DNA of 19,217 nucleotides from Pseudomonadota bacterium. GTDB taxonomy: Bacteria > Pseudomonadota > Alphaproteobacteria > Caulobacterales > Aquidulcibacteraceae. Positions 1 to 5,745 of this stretch are shown here, piece after piece. Under the pieces are notes generated by a model. That model made no database searches. It saw nothing but the letters and a program-made list of their open reading frames with translations, and had not been told where the DNA came from. Positions within the stretch are counted from its first letter, which is position 1, and each line of letters starts with the position of its first letter. The stretch lies in contig JAEYPY010000153.1 of assembly GCA_023410295.1 (NCBI GenBank), forward strand, positions 1 through 19,217. The letters are read 5' to 3'. The translations under genes and the position numbers were made by a program.

Positions 1-22
1 GGATAGGCGCGGTGGTTGTCCC

Positions 23-73
23 CCTAAGCGAAGCTTCGCTTCGCGGCTGCCGGCGAGGACGCCGGCGCTCCAT
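23..73. repeat. Left copy of imperfect repeat flanking the dpnI cassette
   Basis: This copy begins CCTAAG, has two extra bases, then AAGCTTCGC, a 14-base insertion, and a block reading GAGGACGCCGGCGCTCCAT. The same order of blocks recurs at 1187-1220 without the insertions. It contains a perfect 16-bp palindrome (AAGCGAAGCTTCGCTT, 26-41) and a small hairpin (CCGGCG, loop AGGA, CGCCGG; 50-65). REP-like sequences of this flavour are common in GC-rich alphaproteobacteria, so it may be one member of a dispersed family rather than a mobile-element end. Confidence 0.6.
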
Positions 74-144
74 AGCCGGGCTTATCCGTTGCGGAGGGGG
101 GCGATCCGTGGATCCATGCGTGAATCGAAGCGGGAGACTTACCG

Positions 145-366
145 ATGGCGAAGTTCAAAGTTCTGCGCCGGGTCGATGCGTTCGTCGACTATGTGGCCGA
201 AGTCGAGGCGTCTTCAGCCGAAGAGGCCGCCCAGCGGGCCGAGGACAACGAAGAGCGCTACGATTGGGAAAAAGTGGATGTTCAACACTTCGACGCGCGG
301 CTTTTCGTGACGCTCGATCAGGATGGCAACGAGCTGGAGCACACGCAGACAGGCGATTTCGGTTGA
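145..366 (+). CDS. Small acidic conserved-type hypothetical protein (73 aa)
   Basis: I do not recognise a named family. The ATG has a well-placed ribosome binding site (GGGAG at 132-136, 8 bases upstream). The product is strongly acidic: I count 19 Asp/Glu against 8 Lys/Arg. It looks like a compact alpha/beta protein: an N-terminal strand (FKVLRRVDAFVDYVAEVEA), an Ala/Glu-rich helix (about 22-38), then two predicted strands (FDARLFVTLD near 49-58) and a polar tail. There is no signal peptide or membrane segment. It lies 54 bp upstream of the dpnI-like gene on the same strand, inside the same pair of flanking repeats, so co-transcription is possible. Overlapping frames at 89-310 and 12-377 are shadows. 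Its acidity could suggest a DNA-mimic role, but nothing else supports that. Confidence 0.72.
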   Translation: MAKFKVLRRVDAFVDYVAEVEASSAEEAAQRAEDNEERYDWEKVDVQHFDARLFVTLDQDGNELEHTQTGDFG

Positions 367-420
367 AAGCTCCTTAACCCAGCTGCCGCAGTATTCGTTG
401 GAGGACAGGCGGACGCACGC

Positions 421-1191
421 ATGCGGCTGGGTTTTCGAGAAGAGAGCGTTCCGTACGATAGCGGGGCGCAGCGCGCCCGTTTCTGGACCGAGGAATGGGC
501 GGGGCGTGAACTCTATTGCCTGAATTGCGGCGCGGAACGCCTGCGCAAGCTACCGAACAATACGCCGGTGGGCGACCTCGTCTGCGACACCTGCCAAGAA
601 GAATATGAGCTGAAAAGCCAGGCGAAGAAGATCGGCGAACGCGTGCCGGACGGCGCCTATCGCACGATGATGGAGCGTTTGAGCGCAGGCAACAATCCAA
701 GCTTGATGCTGCTTTCCTACGACAAAGCTCGGCAGGCAGTAACGAATGTGGCGGTTGTGCCGAAGCACTTCTTCCTCCCGGACATTATCGAAGAGCGGCG
801 GCCGTTGAAGGCGACGGCACGGCGCGCGGGGTGGGTAGGCTGCAATATCCTGCTGAGCCGGGTGCCGGAGGCTGGGCGCATTTACGTCGTGCGAAATGGC
901 GCCGCGCTGCCGAAGAATTTAGTTCTCGAAACCTGGAGCAAGACCGCCTTTCTCCAAGAGATGCGATTGGAGAATCGCGGCTGGCTGCTGGAGACGCTCA
1001 AGTGCGTCGAAGCGATTGGGCGCGCGGAGTTCGAACTCGCCGATGTGTATGCCTTTGAGGGGCGCATGCAGCGGCTTTATCCGGGCAATCAGCATGTGCG
1101 GGAGAAGATGCGGCAGCAACTTCAGGTGCTGCGCGATAGGGGGTTCATCGAGTTTCTTGGGCGGGGGCGGTATCGAGCGATGGGAGCCTAA
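421..1191 (+). CDS. dpnI: DpnI-type methyl-directed restriction endonuclease
   Basis: A 256-aa protein that aligns over its whole length with DpnI (about 254 aa), the type IIM enzyme that cuts GATC only when the adenine is methylated. The N-terminal PD-(D/E)xK domain has the catalytic triad D52, E63, K65 in the GDLVCDTCQEEYELKS region, and a zinc site from C33, C36, C55 and C58. Other DpnI-like stretches are DGAYRTMM, TARRAGWVGCNI and, in the C-terminal winged helix (about 185-256), EKMRQQLQVLRDRGFIEFLGRGRYR. The family reads methylated GATC with both domains. No methylase lies next to it, as expected for this type. The ATG at 421 is the only reasonable start, although the nearest Shine-Dalgarno (GGAGGA, 400-405) is 15 bases away. 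A rare TTA Leu codon (919-921) and softer codon use than its neighbours hint at transfer. Its stop codon lies inside the right-hand flanking repeat. Confidence 0.95.
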   Translation: MRLGFREESVPYDSGAQRARFWTEEWAGRELYCLNCGAERLRKLPNNTPVGDLVCDTCQEEYELKSQAKKIGERVPDGAYRTMMERLSAGNNPSLMLLSYDKARQAVTNVAVVPKHFFLPDIIEERRPLKATARRAGWVGCNILLSRVPEAGRIYVVRNGAALPKNLVLETWSKTAFLQEMRLENRGWLLETLKCVEAIGRAEFELADVYAFEGRMQRLYPGNQHVREKMRQQLQVLRDRGFIEFLGRGRYRAMGA

Positions 1192-1220
1192 GAAGCTTCG
1201 CCAGGACGCCAGCGCTCTAT
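1187..1220. repeat. Right copy of imperfect repeat flanking the dpnI cassette
   Basis: Reads CCTAAG, AAGCTTCGC, then CAGGACGCCAGCGCTCTAT. It matches the copy at 23-73 block for block, with three substitutions in the last 21 bases and without the two short insertions. The first bases include the TAA stop of the dpnI-like gene, so the repeat and the gene end overlap. Confidence 0.55.
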
Positions 1221-1227
1221 TACAAAA

Positions 1228-1255
1228 AAACGGCGGAGCTTGCGCTCCGCCGTTT
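1228..1255 (-). terminator. Rho-independent terminator of groEL, possibly bidirectional
   Basis: CGGCGGAGC (1231-1239) pairs with GCTCCGCCG (1244-1252) around a 4-base loop, extended by AAA/TTT. Read on the minus strand the loop is GCAA, a stable GNRA tetraloop, and the hairpin is followed by a run of seven T. It therefore fits the end of the groESL transcript. Read on the plus strand the T run is broken, so it would end the dpnI transcript less efficiently. Confidence 0.88.
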
Positions 1256-1285
1256 CCGTTTGTCTTAGACGCCTGAGCGATGGAC

Positions 1286-2929
1286 TTAAAAGTCCATGCC
1301 GCCCATGCCGCCCATGCCGCCGCCGGGCATGCCGCCGGCGGGAGAGTCCTTCTTGGGGGCTTCGGCGATCGAGGCTTCGGTGGTGATGATGAGGCCGGCG
1401 ACCGAGGCTGCGTCTTGCAGCGCGGTGCGGACCACCTTCACCGGGTCGATGATGCCGGCTTTGACCAGGTCGACATATTCTTCGGTTTGCGCGTTGAAGC
1501 CGAAATTGTCGTCCTTGTTGTCGCGCAGCTTGCCGACCACGATCGAACCTTCGACGCCGGCGTTTTCCACGATCTGACGGATCGGGGCTTCCAGCGCCTT
1601 CTGCACGATGCGGATGCCGACGTTCTGGTCTTCGTTGTCGCCCTTGATGTTGAGCTTGAACGCAGCCCGCAGGAGCGCCGTGCCGCCGCCGGGGACGATG
1701 CCTTCTTCCACCGCAGCGCGGGTGGCGTTCAGCGCGTCATCAACGCGGTCCTTGCGTTCCTTCACTTCGACTTCGGTCGCACCGCCGACCTTGATCACGG
1801 CAACGCCGCCGGCGAGCTTGGCCAGACGTTCTTGCAGCTTCTCGCGGTCGTAGTCCGACGTGGTGTCTTCGATCTGCTTGCGGATTTGGCCGATGCGGGC
1901 TTCGATGTCCGCCTTTGCGCCAGAGCCGTCGACGACGGTGGTATCGTCCTTCTTGACCACGACCTTCTTGGCGTTGCCGAGCATGTCGAGCGTGACGTTC
2001 TCGAGCTTGATGCCGAGGTCTTCGCTGATGACTTGGCCGCCCGTCAGGATGGCGATGTCTTCCAGCATGGCCTTGCGGCGATCGCCGAAGCCAGGCGCCT
2101 TCACCGCCGCGACCTTGAGGCCGCCGCGCAGCTTGTTGACGACGAGCGTGGCGAGGGCTTCGCCTTCGACGTCTTCAGCGATGATGAGCAGCGGGCGCTG
2201 GTTTTGCACCACCGCTTCGAGGATCGGCAGCATCGGCTGCAGAGAAGAGAGCTTCTTCTCGAACAGCAGGATCATCGGATCGTCGAGCGTCGCTTCCATC
2301 TTGTCGGCGTTGGTGATGAAGTATGGGCTGAGATAGCCGCGGTCGAACTGCATGCCTTCGACGACTTCGAGTTCGGTTTCGAGCGACTTGGCTTCTTCAA
2401 CCGTGATGACGCCTTCGTTGCCGACCTTGGCCATGGCGTCGGCCAGGAACTTGCCGATGTCGGTGTCGCCGTTGGCCGAGATGGTGCCGACCTGGGCGAT
2501 CTCTTCCGAACCGCCGACCTTCTTGGCGCGCTTCTTCAGATCTTCGACGATGGCGGTGACGGCCTTGTCGATGCCGCGGCGCAGATCCATCGGATTGCGG
2601 CCGGAGGCGACGGCCTTCATGCCTTCGCGGACGATGGCTTGCGCCAGCACGGTCGCGGTGGTGGTGCCGTCGCCGGCTTCGTCGTTGGTCTTGGAGGCGA
2701 CTTCGCGGATGAGCTGAGCGCCCATGTTCTGGAATTTATCTTCCAGCTCGATTTCCTTGGCGACGGTGACGCCGTCCTTGGTCGTGCGCGGGGCGCCGAA
2801 CGATTTTTCAATGACGACGTTGCGGCCTTTCGGGCCGAGCGTGACCTTCACCGCGTTGGCGAGAATGTCGACGCCTTGCAGCATGCGTTCGCGCGCGTCA
2901 GCGCCGAAATTGACTACTTTGGCAGCCAT
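1286..2929 (-). CDS. groEL: Chaperonin GroEL (Cpn60)
   Basis: A 547-aa group I chaperonin that folds client proteins in the cytoplasm with GroES, driven by ATP. The N-terminus AAKVVNFGADARERM, the ATP-site region KVTLGPKGRNVV with GDGTTTATVLA, and the Gly-Met tail ending GGMGGMDF are all standard, and the length is normal. The start is the ATG at 2929, preceded by AGAGGAAG on the minus strand. An upstream in-frame ATG at 3016 is rejected because it would make translation run through the intergenic hairpin. It is the second gene of a groES-groEL operon, 113 bp downstream of groES, with a strong terminator after it. Nothing suggests a paralogue or degenerate copy. Confidence 0.99.
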   Translation of the reverse strand: MAAKVVNFGADARERMLQGVDILANAVKVTLGPKGRNVVIEKSFGAPRTTKDGVTVAKEIELEDKFQNMGAQLIREVASKTNDEAGDGTTTATVLAQAIVREGMKAVASGRNPMDLRRGIDKAVTAIVEDLKKRAKKVGGSEEIAQVGTISANGDTDIGKFLADAMAKVGNEGVITVEEAKSLETELEVVEGMQFDRGYLSPYFITNADKMEATLDDPMILLFEKKLSSLQPMLPILEAVVQNQRPLLIIAEDVEGEALATLVVNKLRGGLKVAAVKAPGFGDRRKAMLEDIAILTGGQVISEDLGIKLENVTLDMLGNAKKVVVKKDDTTVVDGSGAKADIEARIGQIRKQIEDTTSDYDREKLQERLAKLAGGVAVIKVGGATEVEVKERKDRVDDALNATRAAVEEGIVPGGGTALLRAAFKLNIKGDNEDQNVGIRIVQKALEAPIRQIVENAGVEGSIVVGKLRDNKDDNFGFNAQTEEYVDLVKAGIIDPVKVVRTALQDAASVAGLIITTEASIAEAPKKDSPAGGMPGGGMGGMGGMDF

Positions 2930-2953
2930 GTTTTGCTTCCTCTTGAGTTCAGT

Positions 2954-3027
2954 GCGAATGGCGAATGGTGCGTGGCGAATGGGGACGGCGGCGGCGATCC
3001 TTTCGCCATTCGCCACTCACCATTCGC
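2954..3027. repeat. Inverted repeat of 7-bp units between groES and groEL
   Basis: The left arm consists of heptamers GCGAATG (2954-2960), GCGAATG (2961-2967), GTGCGTG (2968-2974) and GCGAATG (2975-2981). The right arm is CGCCATT (3004-3010), CGCCACT (3011-3017), CACCATT (3018-3024) and CGC. Positions 2961-2984 pair with 3004-3027 with two mismatches in 24, around a 19-base loop. On the groESL mRNA this forms a long hairpin just before the groEL ribosome binding site. It has no T run and lies inside an operon, so it is unlikely to be a full terminator. Confidence 0.85.
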
Positions 3028-3042
3028 GCAGCCAAGCGGCGC

Positions 3043-3360
3043 TTAAGCCGCTTCCTTCTTCGCCTTCTTGGTTTCGATGACGCCCATGATGTCGGACTCC
3101 TTCATGATGAGGAGGTCCTCGCCGTCGATCTTCACTTCCGTGCCCGACCACTTGCCGAACAGGACGCGGTCGCCGGCCTTCACATCCATCTTGATGTACT
3201 CGCCGTCTTCATCGCGGGCGCCAGGGCCGACGGCGATGACTTCGCCTTCTTGCGGCTTTTCTTGCGCGGTTTCCGGAATGATGATGCCGCCACGGGTCTT
3301 TTCTTCTTCCTTGACGCGACGGACGACGACGCGGTCATGCAGGGGACGAAAGCTCGTCAC
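3043..3360 (-). CDS. groES: Co-chaperonin GroES (Cpn10)
   Basis: A 105-aa Cpn10 that caps the GroEL ring. FRPLHDRVVVRRV at the start, the mobile-loop region with KTRGGIIIP (residues about 21-29), the GEVIAVGPG turn and DLLIMKESDIMGVIE near the end are all present. A Lys/Ala-rich tail extends the usual length by several residues. The start codon is GTG (3360 on the minus strand) with AAGGGAG seven bases upstream; no ATG fits. It is the first gene of the groESL operon, controlled by the promoter and CIRCE element immediately upstream. Confidence 0.98.
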   Translation of the reverse strand: MTSFRPLHDRVVVRRVKEEEKTRGGIIIPETAQEKPQEGEVIAVGPGARDEDGEYIKMDVKAGDRVLFGKWSGTEVKIDGEDLLIMKESDIMGVIETKKAKKEAA

Positions 3361-3406
3361 TGTGCTACTCCCTTGTTCTAAAAGATATTTTTAGCAGCCG
3401 ATAGCT

Positions 3407-3433
3407 TTAGCACTCGCTGCCGCCGGTTGCTAA
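3407..3433. promoter_or_regulatory. CIRCE operator (HrcA-binding site) of groESL
   Basis: TTAGCACTC, nine bases, GGTTGCTAA. The CIRCE consensus is TTAGCACTC-N9-GAGTGCTAA; the left half is perfect, the right half matches 7 of 9, and the spacer is exactly nine. It sits just downstream of the predicted -10 on the minus strand, so bound HrcA would block initiation. An extra half-site-like TTAGCA lies at 3391-3396. hrcA itself is not in the window. Confidence 0.92.
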
Positions 3434-3440
3434 CGGGCGG

Positions 3441-3469
3441 GATGTAAGATTTTGGCGGGACGCCGTCAA
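3441..3469 (-). promoter_or_regulatory. groESL promoter
   Basis: On the minus strand TTGACG (3464-3469) is followed by 17 bases and TACATC (3441-3446). The -35 matches 5 of 6 to TTGACA and the spacing is ideal; the -10 is weaker. The overlapping CTTACAT also resembles an RpoH -10, so dual sigma70/RpoH use is possible. Placement directly upstream of the CIRCE element supports it. Confidence 0.7.
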
Positions 3470-3538
3470 TGGGGTGCGCCGACGGGGCTTGCCGGGGCGG
3501 CGGGGCCGGGAGAAGGATGGGCCAGGGAGGGACCATTC

Positions 3539-4015
3539 ATGTCATTCAAAGCATTCGCCGCAGCTGCGGCCCTGGCGGTATGGGCGGTCGCCGCCCCGAA
3601 CGCGCAGGCTCAGGACGCCCGGCCCGCGCTCGCGCGCGAGCTCATGCAATTGATGGAGCTGGAGGGCGAGCTTCGGGAGTTTTTCGCCGTGATGGCGCCC
3701 GTGGTGGCGGAAGGCATGGGCAACGAACTCCAGCTGTCGCAGGTCGAGACGGCACGCCTCGGTGAGATCGTCGCCGAGGAGTTCGCGGCGGCGACGCCGG
3801 GTCTCATATCCCAGTTGGCCGATGTGTACGCCGCGCAGATGAACGAGGCTCAATTGCGCGAAACGCTCGTATTCATGCGTTCCGACGCCGGGGCGGCGTT
3901 CCTTCAGACCAAGGTGAACGCGGAGGCGGAATTGGAGCGGATCGGGCGCTCCGCGGGCATGGCGGTCGGGCTCCAGGCGCTGCTGAGGTTTCAGCAAGAG
4001 CGCGACCAACGGTAA
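3539..4015 (+). CDS. Exported DUF2059-family protein
   Basis: A 158-aa protein with a signal peptide (MSFK, then an Ala/Leu/Val core, cleavage expected after AQA at residue 24). The mature part matches the DUF2059 pattern: LARELMQLM near its start, then FAVMAPVVAEGM, and the characteristic MNEAQLRETLVFMRSDAGAAFL about two thirds along. The domain is helical and its biochemical role is unknown. The ATG at 3539 is chosen because AGGGAGGG (3524-3531) sits 7 bases upstream and the signal peptide starts there. The longer in-frame ORF from 3452 would add 29 residues ahead of the signal peptide and reach back into the groESL promoter. It is transcribed divergently from groES. Confidence 0.88.
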   Translation: MSFKAFAAAAALAVWAVAAPNAQAQDARPALARELMQLMELEGELREFFAVMAPVVAEGMGNELQLSQVETARLGEIVAEEFAAATPGLISQLADVYAAQMNEAQLRETLVFMRSDAGAAFLQTKVNAEAELERIGRSAGMAVGLQALLRFQQERDQR

Positions 4016-4074
4016 CGTGATCGGCGCGATAAACCGTAGCGGGAGCAAGTGGGGGGCGGCGGCGTTCAGTGCGC

Positions 4075-4245
4075 ATGACCCCCGCACCGCCGCACCCCAG
4101 ACTTGATCGCCCACAGCCGCAGGAGCGGCTTCCCGACGCCCCAGATACTTTCAAAGAGACGCCCGCGGAACCGCGGATCGCGGCGCGGCCAGAGGCGGCG
4201 CTGATGACGTTGGCGCGGGCGCGGCGGATCGGGCTGCTGCAATAG
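4075..4245 (+). CDS. Possible small protein (56 aa), uncertain
   Basis: The region between the DUF2059 gene and the next terminator holds a 56-codon ORF. It starts with a Pro/Arg-rich part (MTPAPPHPRLDRP) and ends with an Ala/Arg helix-like stretch (EAALMTLARARRIGLLQ). I count 44 of 56 codons ending in G or C, in line with the real genes here. The stop lies just before the hairpin at 4254-4283, as a real gene end might. Against it, there is no clear ribosome binding site; a GTG two codons upstream (4069) is an alternative start. No family recognised. Confidence 0.35.
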   Translation: MTPAPPHPRLDRPQPQERLPDAPDTFKETPAEPRIAARPEAALMTLARARRIGLLQ

Positions 4246-4253
4246 CGGCAACG

Positions 4254-4283
4254 AAAAAGGGCGGCGCTTGCGCACCGCCCTTT
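4254..4283 (-). terminator. Rho-independent terminator of the RcnB-like gene
   Basis: AAAGGGCGGCGC (4256-4267) and GCACCGCCCTTT (4272-4283) form a 12-bp stem. The one C/A mismatch on the plus strand becomes a G-U pair in the minus-strand transcript. There the loop is GCAA and is followed by five T. It lies 22 bp beyond the stop of the minus-strand gene, and has the same loop as the groEL terminator. Confidence 0.85.
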
Positions 4284-4305
4284 CCCATGTCCGACTTAGA
4301 GCCGA

Positions 4306-5625
4306 TCAATAGTAGCCGTCGTAGTAGCCGTCCTCGTAGAGCAGGGCATCGAGGATGAGGCCCGTGGCGATGGCGACGAGGAGAATGTCGCCGTCGGCGT
4401 AGACGTAGCGGCAGCCATAGGGAGCAGGCGGCAGCCGGTAGTAGAGATCGAGCGGCAGCGGCTCCCACCACAGCCAGGACGGGATCACATAGCCGACCGA
4501 CCAGCCGCGATGCGGACGGCGCCAGCCATCATAGCTCCACCAATAATAGTTGCGGCCGTAGTAGGAGTGGACGATCGAGGCGTAGCCGCGGTCGAAGTAA
4601 TAGCCGTGGCGGACGTTGCGCCAATCGCGATAGCGCGGGCGATCGAAGTCGCGGTGGCTATGGCGCCAGCGATCGTAGCGTGTGTCACGGCGATTGCGGT
4701 CCCAGTCGCGGCGATGGTTGTCGTCGTCGCGCCAATCGCGCCGGCCGTCGCGGCCCCAATCGCGGCCGCCGCGGCCGTTGTTGTTGGCGTGATCGCCGCG
4801 GCTGCGGGTGCGATCCCAATCGCGGCGGTCGTTATCGCGCCGGTTGGCGTCGCCCCGGCGGTCGTTATCGCCGCGACGGCCGTCCCATTGGCCACGCTGA
4901 TCGTTGTCGCGGCGCTGCCAGTCGCCGCGCTGATCATTGCCGCGACGATCGTTATCGCGGCGGCCTTGCCATTGGTTGTTGTCGCCGCCGCGACGGCGGT
5001 TGGCGTCGTTGTCGCCGCGACGCTCGTTATCCCGGCCGCGGAAGTTCTGATTGTTCTGGACGCGACCTTGCCACTGGCCGCGATCGCCACGGTTCTCGCC
5101 GCCACGGACTTGGCCGCGGTTGTCATTGTCACGGCGGACGACGCGGGCGTCGTTCTCGCGGCGGACACGCTCGGCACTGTTGTCGCCGCCGCGGCCTTGC
5201 CATTCGCGCCGGCGTTCTTCGCCGCCGCGACGGACGTTGTTGTCGCCGCCGCGATTGCGTTCGACGCGGTTCTCGCCGCCGCGACGGCCGCCGAGCAGGG
5301 CGTCGTCATTGCTGCGGTGGCCGCGGGCGCGGTTCTCGCCGCCGCGATTCAGATCGCGGCGCGCGCGTTCGCCAGGATTGTCCTGACGCGCTTGCGGCGG
5401 GGGTGCGGGACGGGCGCGTTGGCCGTCGTCGTTGGCGCGGCGTTCGCCGCGATCACGATTGCCGCGATCGCCACGTTCACCGCGGTCACGGTCGCCGCGC
5501 CGGTCGTTATCGTCATTGCGGCGTTCATGTCGGCCGCGGTCGTTGTCATGGCGCTGGGCGAAGGCCGGCGAGGCCACTGCTACAGCGCTCAAGGCGGCCA
5601 AGGCCGCAATGAGGGCATTCTTCAT
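4306..5625 (-). CDS. Exported RcnB-like protein with long Arg/Asp/Asn-rich disordered region
   Basis: A 439-aa protein in three parts. Residues 1-23 are a signal peptide (MKNALIAALAALSAVAVASPAFA, cleavage before Q24). Residues about 25-320 are extremely rich in Arg, Asp, Asn and Gly, with degenerate motifs such as RGGENR, RRGDNDRRG and repeated (E/Q/D)WQGR; almost no hydrophobic residues, so surely disordered. The last ~70 residues (from RPHRGWSVGYVIP) match the RcnB periplasmic family: LPPAPYGCRYVYADGDILLVAIATGLI fits its PP-x-G-x-x-(W/Y)-V and hydrophobic ending. E. coli RcnB modulates nickel/cobalt efflux, but many members are annotated only by similarity, so metal function is inference. 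The ATG at 5625 (GGGAG 6 bases upstream) is preferred to the TTG at 5628. Typical members are far shorter; the extra length is the disordered part. Its repeats leave several other frames open. Confidence 0.85.
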   Translation of the reverse strand: MKNALIAALAALSAVAVASPAFAQRHDNDRGRHERRNDDNDRRGDRDRGERGDRGNRDRGERRANDDGQRARPAPPPQARQDNPGERARRDLNRGGENRARGHRSNDDALLGGRRGGENRVERNRGGDNNVRRGGEERRREWQGRGGDNSAERVRRENDARVVRRDNDNRGQVRGGENRGDRGQWQGRVQNNQNFRGRDNERRGDNDANRRRGGDNNQWQGRRDNDRRGNDQRGDWQRRDNDQRGQWDGRRGDNDRRGDANRRDNDRRDWDRTRSRGDHANNNGRGGRDWGRDGRRDWRDDDNHRRDWDRNRRDTRYDRWRHSHRDFDRPRYRDWRNVRHGYYFDRGYASIVHSYYGRNYYWWSYDGWRRPHRGWSVGYVIPSWLWWEPLPLDLYYRLPPAPYGCRYVYADGDILLVAIATGLILDALLYEDGYYDGYY

Positions 5626-5688
5626 CAAGGGCTCCCTGTGCGCCCTCTCAGGCGCACCCTCGCGAGGAATACATTCCGCGTCGGCGCC

Positions 5689-5714
5689 TGAACGGCGCCT
5701 GAATGAACGATGAA
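5689..5714 (-). promoter_or_regulatory. Three 11-bp-spaced TTCA boxes upstream of the RcnB-like gene
   Basis: On the plus strand TGAA occurs at 5689, 5700 and 5711, exactly 11 bp apart; two successive units read TTCAGGCGCCG on the minus strand. An 11-bp direct-repeat period is the usual footprint of OmpR/PhoB-family response regulators. The box nearest the gene overlaps where a -35 would sit, about 17 bases before a weak TATTCC -10 candidate, which suits an activator. A dyad GGAAT-N2-ATTCC follows (5668-5679 region). The regulator is not identifiable from this window. Confidence 0.5.
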
Positions 5715-5745
5715 TGGGCTGCCGAAGCCAGATTCAGCTTCGCAA

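Noticed and set aside
2930..3016. N-terminal extension of GroEL by 29 residues
   Set aside because: GroEL proteins begin at AAKVV. The ATG at 2929 has its own ribosome site, and the extension encodes the heptamer hairpin.
1280..3046. 588-codon open frame on the plus strand opposite groEL
   Set aside because: Exact antisense of a full-length groEL, with Asp/His/Val-rich composition that mirrors GroEL codons. It also runs through the intergenic hairpin.
3452..3538. N-terminal extension of the DUF2059 protein
   Set aside because: It overlaps the groESL promoter and places 29 Gly/Ala residues before the signal peptide. The ATG at 3539 has an ideal ribosome site.
3542..4114. 190-codon minus-strand frame opposite the DUF2059 gene
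   Set aside because: Antisense shadow; the plus-strand frame has the signal peptide, family motif and ribosome site.
4510..5691. 393-codon plus-strand frame and other long frames (including 4485-5309 minus, 4680-5612 plus) over the RcnB-like gene
   Set aside because: They arise from the GC-rich Arg/Asp/Gly repeat codons. Their Ala/Val- or Arg/Gly-only composition is not protein-like, whereas the minus-strand frame has a signal peptide and a family domain.
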